The notes under the pieces: generated by a model
Database searches by the model: none
Told to the model about the DNA's origin: nothing
Seen by the model: only the letters and a program-made list of their open reading frames with translations
In this document: in pieces, positions 58,275-64,000 of the stretch
Position numbering within the stretch: the stretch's first letter is position 1
How the letters are laid out: each line of letters starts with the position of its first letter
Program-made: the position numbers and the translations under genes
NCBI GenBank assembly: GCA_017535315.1
Contig: JAFXUD010000012.1
Coordinates: 218,573 to 282,572 of the forward strand
Reading direction: 5' to 3'
DNA length: 64,000 bases
Origin: Victivallales bacterium
Lineage (GTDB): Bacteria; Verrucomicrobiota; Lentisphaeria; Oligosphaerales; Oligosphaeraceae

Positions 58275-60314
58275 ATGTTTCAACTGAATCCGCAACAGCA
58301 GGAAGCCGTTGACCAGATTGAAGGGCCATTGCTCATTCTTGCGGGGGCAGGCACAGGGAAAACCAGGGTCATTGTCCAGCGCATCGGCAATATGCTCAAT
58401 CATGGAATCGCCCCTGAAAAAATACTGGCGGTGACCTTCACGAACAAGGCTGCGCATGAGATGCTGGAGCGTGTGGCGGCTTTGAGTGGCGCCCGACGGG
58501 ATTCCTTGCCTGCCATCTCCACTTTCCACTCCTTTTGCAGCACGGTGCTTCGCCACTATGCGGATAGAATCGGGTTCAGCAGAAACTTCACGCTGGCCAC
58601 TGAAGGCTACCAGAAGGGGCTTCTGCGGGAAATCGCCATTGAACTCCAACTTGATGGAAAGGGAATCGACCCCTATACCTGGCTTTCACGCATCAGCTTG
58701 GCAAAGGCAAACATCCAGACACCCGACGACATGGCGGAGATGGATTTTCCCGATGCTCCACGAATCGCCTCCATCTACAAGCGATATCAGGAGCGGTTGC
58801 GTCGCATGAACATGATGGACTATGACGACCTGCTCTGCAATACGCGCGAACTGTGGCTTGCCCATCCTTCTCTTCTGAAAATCTATCAGGAGCATTTCCA
58901 GTATATCATGATAGACGAGTACCAGGACACCAACAAAATCCAGCTTGCCCTGATGGTGCAGTTGGCGGGTAGTCGGGGCAACGTCTGTGCCGTTGGCGAC
59001 GATGACCAGTCTATCTATGGCTGGCGTGGTGCCAGCCAGGAGAACATACTTGAGTTCGAACGGTTTTTTCCGAAGGCGAAGGTCATTCGCCTGGAGCAGA
59101 ACTACCGCTCGACAAATACCATCCTCAAGGCAGCAAACAATTTGATAGCGCACAACAACGCACGTCGTGAAAAGAACCTCTGGTCCAACCAGGGGGATGG
59201 TGAGAAGATCGAGGGCGTCCGTTGTGCTGATGAACACGACGAGGCGAACTTCATCGCCGATTCCATCTTTGCGCTTTCCCTGGAGGGCCGTGCCGTCACC
59301 GACTATAACCGCAAGTGGTCCAACTATGCGGTGCTTTTCAGGACAGGCGGTCAGTCGCGCCTGCTGGAGGAGGCAATGCGCAAACGACGTATTCCGTTTG
59401 TGCTGGTCGGCTCCAAGTCATTTTACCAGCGCAAGGAGATTCTGGACATCATAACACTGCTGGAATTGGCTATCAATCCGAAGAACGACATGGCCTTCCA
59501 GCGAGTCATCAATGTCCCTCCGCGAGGGATTGGCGATGCCACGTTGGACAGACTTGCCGAGTTGCGCGATTCTGTTCATCGCTCGTTCTTCACCCTGCTA
59601 GATCATCGCTTGTTCACGGAGAAGCTGTCAACGGAGGTCAAAGGAAACATCGAGGCCTTCCGTGCTGCTATCCTGCGGTGCGGCGATGGTGCAGACAAGC
59701 CAGGACCCGTTTTCCCGCGTGTCAAGGCATTGCTGGATGAACTGCAATACATTGATCGGCTTATCCAGATGTACAAGCCGCGGACCGACGCGATGGCGCG
59801 GCGGGACAACGTGATGGAGTTCCTGAACTCTGTGGGCGACTATGACCGCGAAAAGCAGTTCAAGGGCACGCTAGGGGATTTTGCCCAGCAGCTTGCCTTG
59901 CAGGATGCCAACGACCGCCGCGAAAAGGACAAGGATGTTACGGAAAATGCCGTCAGCCTGATGACCATTCACGCCGCCAAGGGGCTGGAGTTTCCGACGG
60001 TCTATGTATGCGGCCTGGAACAGGGGCTGTTTCCGCATCAGATGGCTATGGATGACGGTTCTCTGGAGGAGGAACGACGTCTCTGTTATGTCGCCATCAC
60101 CCGCGCAAAGCAGAAGCTCTTTTTGACCTACACGGACAAACGCCATGTGATGAATGTGGTGACTGTCAAGCGCATCTCCATGTTTCTCAATGAGATTCCG
60201 CAGGAGCTTGTCGAGTTCAAGACACCAGCGGATTTCAAAAACCAGGCGGGTAACATGGAACAGAGCAGGGGCTTTATGGATGAGCTGCTGAAGAGGTTTG
60301 GAAGAAAAGACTAG
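58275..60314 (+). CDS. Superfamily 1 DNA helicase (Rep/PcrA/UvrD type)
   Basis: A 679-residue 3'-5' DNA helicase. Motifs are clear: Q-motif LNPQQQEAVDQ, Walker A AGAGTGKTR near 23-31, MIDEYQDTN (II), GDDDQSIYGWRGA (III), LEQNYRST (IV), TIHAAKGLEFPTVYVCGLEQG (V, split across two segments) and LCYVAITRAKQKL (VI). The length is that of Rep/PcrA. It acts in replication restart and repair. The ATG has no strong Shine-Dalgarno and sits 7 bases after the previous stop, so translation may be coupled. Confidence 0.92.
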   Translation: MFQLNPQQQEAVDQIEGPLLILAGAGTGKTRVIVQRIGNMLNHGIAPEKILAVTFTNKAAHEMLERVAALSGARRDSLPAISTFHSFCSTVLRHYADRIGFSRNFTLATEGYQKGLLREIAIELQLDGKGIDPYTWLSRISLAKANIQTPDDMAEMDFPDAPRIASIYKRYQERLRRMNMMDYDDLLCNTRELWLAHPSLLKIYQEHFQYIMIDEYQDTNKIQLALMVQLAGSRGNVCAVGDDDQSIYGWRGASQENILEFERFFPKAKVIRLEQNYRSTNTILKAANNLIAHNNARREKNLWSNQGDGEKIEGVRCADEHDEANFIADSIFALSLEGRAVTDYNRKWSNYAVLFRTGGQSRLLEEAMRKRRIPFVLVGSKSFYQRKEILDIITLLELAINPKNDMAFQRVINVPPRGIGDATLDRLAELRDSVHRSFFTLLDHRLFTEKLSTEVKGNIEAFRAAILRCGDGADKPGPVFPRVKALLDELQYIDRLIQMYKPRTDAMARRDNVMEFLNSVGDYDREKQFKGTLGDFAQQLALQDANDRREKDKDVTENAVSLMTIHAAKGLEFPTVYVCGLEQGLFPHQMAMDDGSLEEERRLCYVAITRAKQKLFLTYTDKRHVMNVVTVKRISMFLNEIPQELVEFKTPADFKNQAGNMEQSRGFMDELLKRFGRKD

Positions 60315-60341
60315 ATCATCTAGACTATCTAGAATTTAGGT
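60312..60341. repeat. CTAG-rich tract after the helicase gene
   Basis: CTAGATCAT, CTAGACTAT and CTAGAATTT form three 9-base units starting at the helicase stop codon, the same style as the tracts at 5124 and 14208. Confidence 0.45.
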
Positions 60342-60378
60342 TTGATTCATAACATTAAAATACTTAAGGAGGTTATAA

Positions 60379-62979
60379 ATGAAGAAATTGGCTGTTTGGG
60401 CATTGGCGGTGTGCGGCGTACTGTGCGCCGATGAGGTTTTGGAGAACGAGTTCCTGAAGGCGGTTATATCAGAGCGTGGCGGCAAGGTGGTTTCGCTGGT
60501 CGAGAAGTCATCTGGCCAGGAACTGGCTGCTGGTGTAGTCACAGACAATCAGAGACAGGGCGCTTTTGGCGGCATCGGCAAGACCGTGGATACGCTTTTC
60601 AACAATGTGGAGAGCCTCGCTTTGAAATATGAACTGGCGCATGTCGGCAATGATACGGTTACGGCAACAGTTATGTTGCAACAGTCCAGCCTTGCAGGTG
60701 TAGTCCTGACGCGTACATTCCAGCTTCCGAAGAACCAGGCGGCGCTGGTCTGCACCACCAGCCTTTGCAGCAAGCAGAAGGAGAACAGCTTTTCACTTAA
60801 ATTCCATAACTCGATTATTCTGCCCGACGACAGTGTTTTCACGTTGCCCGCGAAGGAAGGCTATGCCGTGGTGCCCTATACTCGGGCGAAGATGGAGAAG
60901 CTTTCCGCCATCACGGAGATAGCCCAGCCCTGGATTGCGGCATTGGGGGCGAAGGGCGGAAAAGGCGTGGCCCTCTACGTCAACACCCCTCATCAGCTGA
61001 AGAATCTCTTCCAGTGGAACTGTGAATCGCTTGAGGCCACCTTCCGCCAGATTACCATCAAGCCCATCGCAGAGGCAGATGAGTGGAGCGCAAGCATCAG
61101 CATCATCCCGTTTGCAGGGAAGGGCAAGGTGGTAAGCGTCACGCCAGAGGTCATTTTCACGCTGGATGGGAAGCAGGGCACCCTCTTCTTTGTGCAATCT
61201 TTTGGCAGCTGCATTGCCTCGCTGGACGGCAAGACCATCGGAAACGTCGAGGCAAAGGCGGGGACAAGCTGGAGCTTTCAGGCAGAGGGCAAGCAGCTGG
61301 TCCTCGCCTCCGCCAACAAGCAGTTGACGGTGGATATTCCCACGGAATGGAAGAGCTCCAAGCCCCTGACAAAGCTGCCGAAAACGGAGGAGGTCGGCGT
61401 CAATGGATACTACTACCACTTCCCCGAACTGTGGATATCCGATGAAATCGACGCAGAGGTGCATATCGGTTTGCGAGGCAATTTCAAGAAGATGAATAAC
61501 TTCCGCCTTCTGATGGCCTTGCCGCCAGGCGTGGAGTTGACCTTTTCGAGAGATGAGCGGAAAGATGTCGGCGAGGTGACTGTAAAGGGCAAGGTGCTGC
61601 ACGGCATTGAAATCTACAATAGGCGCAGGGTGAGCTATGCCTCGGCAGTCGAGCAGGTGCTGTTTCGCCAGAAAGAAGGCTTCCAGGATGGAAGCACAGG
61701 TTATGTCTATGCGGTTTGGGACGGCGGTGCGCAGGAACCCTATCCAATCGTTTTCAAGAAGACTCCGAAGTTCCCTGAAATCGGCGATGGCTTGAAGCAT
61801 TTTTCGCTGGGTTTGGGATGCAAGACGGCGCGTCCTACTCCGCAATGGCGCAAGTTTGGTGTGAACTTCTATGAGTTTTATGACTATGTAGTGCCAGATT
61901 TCATCGAAGAGTGCAAGGGCGCCGATTTATACACGCGGCGCCAGAAGGAGGCAGAGGCCGCAGGTCTGAACTATGGCGTTGAGTTGGGGGCGCTTTTCTC
62001 ACGCTATGGAGATGTGCTGAAAGGCAACTTCCTGAAGGCGCATGGTACCATCTTCTTCCCTGAAAAGAAGGTCTATGAACTGAATCCCAAGGAATTCCAG
62101 GCCATTAACATGGACGGGAAGCCAGTGCCCTTCATCTGCCCCTCATATCGCGGGCCATATTGGGAGAAGACACTGGACTTGATACGCGTTGCCAAGTATT
62201 ATGGCTTCAAATCCGTCACCTTCGATGACGAGGATTGGGCAGAGGGCGTGACCCTATGCCACTGTCCGCGCTGCCTTAAAAAGTTCGGCAAAGACCCTGC
62301 TAAGTATCCGAAGGAATGGCTGGAATACAAAACCGACCAGGTGCAGGATATGTACCGTCAGATGCGCGAGGTCATGGGTGAGGATGTGAAGTTTTCTACT
62401 TGGCTGGACAACGGCGCGCCAGAGAAGTCCATAACCCATCGCCTCTCCGATTATCGCAAAATCGGCAAGTATGTGGATTATATCAAGCCGATGCTTTACA
62501 CGGCGGATTCGGCGACGATAGGATATCGATCACGCGCCATTGCCGATTTGCTGAAGGGAACGCGTGCCAAACTCATCATGGGGCTGAGTCCTGACCGCAT
62601 GTATGAGTATTACCGCGTGGCTTCAGGCAACTATGCGTCGCCCAATGTGATGCGCGAACAGGTGCTGGAGGCGATTTTCAACGGCGCTGTTGGCATTCAT
62701 GTCTGGAATCACCCCTATGGGATGCGTGCCGCGCTAGGATTCTACAACATGGCGCGTGCCGTGCAGGATTTGATGCCTGTGGAGGATATAATCTATTATG
62801 GTAAGTTGGTGGATATCCCGTCCAGCAATCCTGAGGTGCTGGTGACAGCCTACGAATATAATGGCGAGTATGCCTTTTTCGCGAGAAATTACGATCGTGG
62901 AGTGGTGAAGACCACCATCTTAGGGCAGGATATTGTCTTTGACAAGGACCGCGTGGCTGTCTTGAAGGTGAAGAAATGA
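60379..62979 (+). CDS. Large secreted putative glycoside hydrolase (TIM-barrel)
   Basis: An 866-residue protein with signal peptide MKKLAVWALAVCGVLCAD and a very strong AAGGAGGT 6 bases before the start. Residues about 20-270 look like a galactose-mutarotase-type beta-sandwich (LENEFLKAVISERGGKVVSL). Residues about 490-800 look like a TIM barrel, with GVNFYEFYDYVVPDF, SVTFDDEDWAEG, CHCPRCLKKFG (a Cys cluster common in putative hydrolases of this phylum), STWLDNGAP and DYIKPMLYTADS. No CAZy family can be named with confidence. It is probably an exported enzyme for complex glycans, coupled (ATGA) to the next gene. Confidence 0.65.
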   Translation: MKKLAVWALAVCGVLCADEVLENEFLKAVISERGGKVVSLVEKSSGQELAAGVVTDNQRQGAFGGIGKTVDTLFNNVESLALKYELAHVGNDTVTATVMLQQSSLAGVVLTRTFQLPKNQAALVCTTSLCSKQKENSFSLKFHNSIILPDDSVFTLPAKEGYAVVPYTRAKMEKLSAITEIAQPWIAALGAKGGKGVALYVNTPHQLKNLFQWNCESLEATFRQITIKPIAEADEWSASISIIPFAGKGKVVSVTPEVIFTLDGKQGTLFFVQSFGSCIASLDGKTIGNVEAKAGTSWSFQAEGKQLVLASANKQLTVDIPTEWKSSKPLTKLPKTEEVGVNGYYYHFPELWISDEIDAEVHIGLRGNFKKMNNFRLLMALPPGVELTFSRDERKDVGEVTVKGKVLHGIEIYNRRRVSYASAVEQVLFRQKEGFQDGSTGYVYAVWDGGAQEPYPIVFKKTPKFPEIGDGLKHFSLGLGCKTARPTPQWRKFGVNFYEFYDYVVPDFIEECKGADLYTRRQKEAEAAGLNYGVELGALFSRYGDVLKGNFLKAHGTIFFPEKKVYELNPKEFQAINMDGKPVPFICPSYRGPYWEKTLDLIRVAKYYGFKSVTFDDEDWAEGVTLCHCPRCLKKFGKDPAKYPKEWLEYKTDQVQDMYRQMREVMGEDVKFSTWLDNGAPEKSITHRLSDYRKIGKYVDYIKPMLYTADSATIGYRSRAIADLLKGTRAKLIMGLSPDRMYEYYRVASGNYASPNVMREQVLEAIFNGAVGIHVWNHPYGMRAALGFYNMARAVQDLMPVEDIIYYGKLVDIPSSNPEVLVTAYEYNGEYAFFARNYDRGVVKTTILGQDIVFDKDRVAVLKVKK

Positions 62980-63539
62980 AGAAGTTGCTTGCCTTTGCAT
63001 TTCTAGTGTTATCGGTGGTGCTCTGCGCCGCCGATACATATTTTGACTGGTATCGCGTGATGACCGATTCGGCGACACCCGCCGCCTTTTGGCAGATGTC
63101 ATCTTCCGACAAGGGGGTTGTCTCCAAGAAATTGAACTTGATGGTACCTGTGTCAGAGCTTCATCAGGCGGCATTCGAGTACGAGATTTTGGTGAACCCG
63201 TATGATCCTAAACGCAAATGCCATGTTTTCAGCAAGGAATACCGCTGGGCTGATCTGCTTTTGAAGGTCAATGGACATGAGGTGTTTTGCGGACCCGCAG
63301 CTCCACACATCCTTGTCGGTACTCACGTGTTTCCTTTTCCAGTGGAGTTCTTGAAGGATGGCGAAAATCTGCTGGAGTTGAGCTGGGCTCCGCTGAAGCC
63401 CGAGGAGAAGGGCAGCCGTATTTACGGATATATTTATGTTGCCTGTGACCTTACCGAGGAACTCCAAAACATTAAGTCACGTGAGGCGCGCCTCGCAAAA
63501 GCACCCGAGGCATTGCGAATGAGACTGCTTATTAAATAG
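62976..63539 (+). CDS. Small secreted beta-sandwich-like protein
   Basis: A 187-residue protein with signal peptide MKKLLAFAFLVLSVVLCAAD. The body has alternating strands (LNLMVPVSELHQAAFEYEIL, ADLLLKVNGHEVFCG, HVFPFPVEFLKDGENLLELSW) like galactose-binding or sheath-type beta-sandwich domains. There is no catalytic motif. It overlaps the large hydrolase gene by 4 bases, so it is probably a partner or substrate-binding subunit. Confidence 0.6.
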   Translation: MKKLLAFAFLVLSVVLCAADTYFDWYRVMTDSATPAAFWQMSSSDKGVVSKKLNLMVPVSELHQAAFEYEILVNPYDPKRKCHVFSKEYRWADLLLKVNGHEVFCGPAAPHILVGTHVFPFPVEFLKDGENLLELSWAPLKPEEKGSRIYGYIYVACDLTEELQNIKSREARLAKAPEALRMRLLIK

Positions 63540-63544
63540 AGTTT

Positions 63545-63838
63545 TTAAGGGACGGGAGCGACGAGGAGGGCACAGAGGGGAAAGCTTGCCTTGAAGGGAC
63601 AGGAGGGACGGGAGCGACGGGAGCGACGCAAGTGGCACGAGGGGGAAGGCTTGCCTTGAAGGGACTTGAGGGACTTGAAGGACGGGAGCGACGAGGAGGG
63701 CACGAGAGAAGCTTGCCTTGGGAAATGTGCCACTTGCGTCGCTCAAGTCCCTCCCGTCCCTCAAGTCCATTGTAAATCTGTTTTCCCCTCGCGCCCTCCT
63801 CGTCGCTCCTGTCCCTCCCGTCCCTCAAGTCCCTTGAA
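63545..63838. repeat. Dense GGGAC/GAGCGACG repeat tract with inverted halves
   Basis: Short words (GGGACGGGAGCGACG, GAGGAGGGCAC, CTTGCCTTGAAGGGAC, TTGAGGGACTTGA) recur three times in direct order up to about 63720. They then appear as reverse complements (GTCGCTCAAGTCCCTCCC, GCCCTCCTCGTCGCTCC) to 63838, making a long imperfect inverted repeat. It follows the last gene and has no coding sense. Confidence 0.75.
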
Positions 63839-63874
63839 AATTTCCTTTTTTTCAAAAAAAAACAACAAATCGAT

Positions 63875-63902
63875 TTGCAAAAGGGAAAATCGGGTGTAAA
63901 GT
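63875..63902 (+). promoter_or_regulatory. Candidate promoter of an rRNA-type leader
   Basis: TTGCAA (63875-63880), 16-base spacer, TAAAGT (63897-63902). Downstream come a CCCC-gaaaa-GGGG hairpin (63916-63928), a boxA-like stretch GCTCCTTGGAAATTGAACAG (63931-63950) and, at the window edge, a perfect TTCCCGA/TCGGGAA stem (63982-64000). This could be an rRNA operon leader, but the rRNA genes lie outside the window. Confidence 0.4.
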
Positions 63903-64000
63903 ATAACCCTGTCGCCCCGAAAAGGGGAAAGCTCCTTGGAAATTGAACAGCGCAATGCAAATGCGAAATATAGTGTAAGGTTTCCCGAGACGATCGGGAA

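Noticed and set aside
63532..63960. Open frames in the terminal repeat tract, rich in Pro, Arg and Ser
   Set aside because: They are translations of short repeated words in several frames and have no start signals.

Overview
The window looks like chromosomal DNA of a Gram-negative bacterium of the PVC group, most plausibly a gut- or rumen-type Lentisphaerota/Victivallales relative. The reasons are an ECF sigma factor next to a Ser/Thr kinase with a membrane anchor, many secreted carbohydrate-active enzymes, giant repeat proteins, signal peptides ending in A-x-A/C, lipoproteins and beta-barrel proteins. This placement is inference: no rRNA gene lies in the window. Promoters are unusually uniform (TTGnnA, about 16 bp, TATATT).

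Layout. 1-2.1 kb: a leftward nadA-mnmA-patB-like operon. 2.2-4.2 kb: hydE and an HD-domain gene, with thiS convergent. 4.6-9.7 kb: a Cys-pair repeat protein and a 1424-aa secreted protein with two thioredoxin-like domains. 9.8-11.7 kb: nadE. 12.2-13.3 kb: a GH113-like hydrolase. 13.3-18.0 kb: a leftward iron operon, feoA-feoA-feoB, with a 55-aa FeoB-associated Cys-rich peptide and a beta-barrel protein. 18.3-22.3 kb: a lipoprotein/GH16 pair. 22.5-23.9 kb: an ArsR/SmtB zinc sensor and a CDF exporter, each behind a copy of the same operator.

24.2-33.0 kb: two zinc-uptake loci in tandem, each headed by a paralogous His/Cys-rich secreted protein. The first adds a binding protein, an ATPase and a permease fused to an OB-like domain. 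The second adds a His-rich porin, a binding protein, an ATPase and a permease. With the ArsR/CDF pair they make a roughly 10-kb zinc-homeostasis island. 33.4-38.4 kb: a secreted UGSC-family protein, an ECF sigma factor and a Ser/Thr kinase, closely spaced. 38.4-41.4 kb: a leftward methyltransferase, membrane sulfatase-fold and mini-membrane-protein cassette. 42.0-53.1 kb: one 3709-aa gene (beta-helix repeats, Ig-like domains, an RHS barrel and RTX repeats). 53.2-63.5 kb: a MATE exporter, an esterase, dapA, two unknown envelope genes, a Rep/PcrA helicase, a large putative glycoside hydrolase and a small secreted partner. The last 460 bases hold a dense repeat tract and what may be the leader of an rRNA operon.

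The most novel signal is a family of five intergenic elements of about 180-240 bp. Each can fold into a cloverleaf-like shape, with a closing stem and three hairpin arms. Several stems differ in sequence between copies yet stay paired, which points to selection on structure. A sixth element at 4278-4464 has a comparable architecture with different sequence. Other points of interest are the paired zinc operators, the duplicated zinc loci with the permease fusion, the MnmA variant lacking the usual second catalytic Cys, the perfect 78-bp duplication in the Cys-pair protein, and the extended FeoB.
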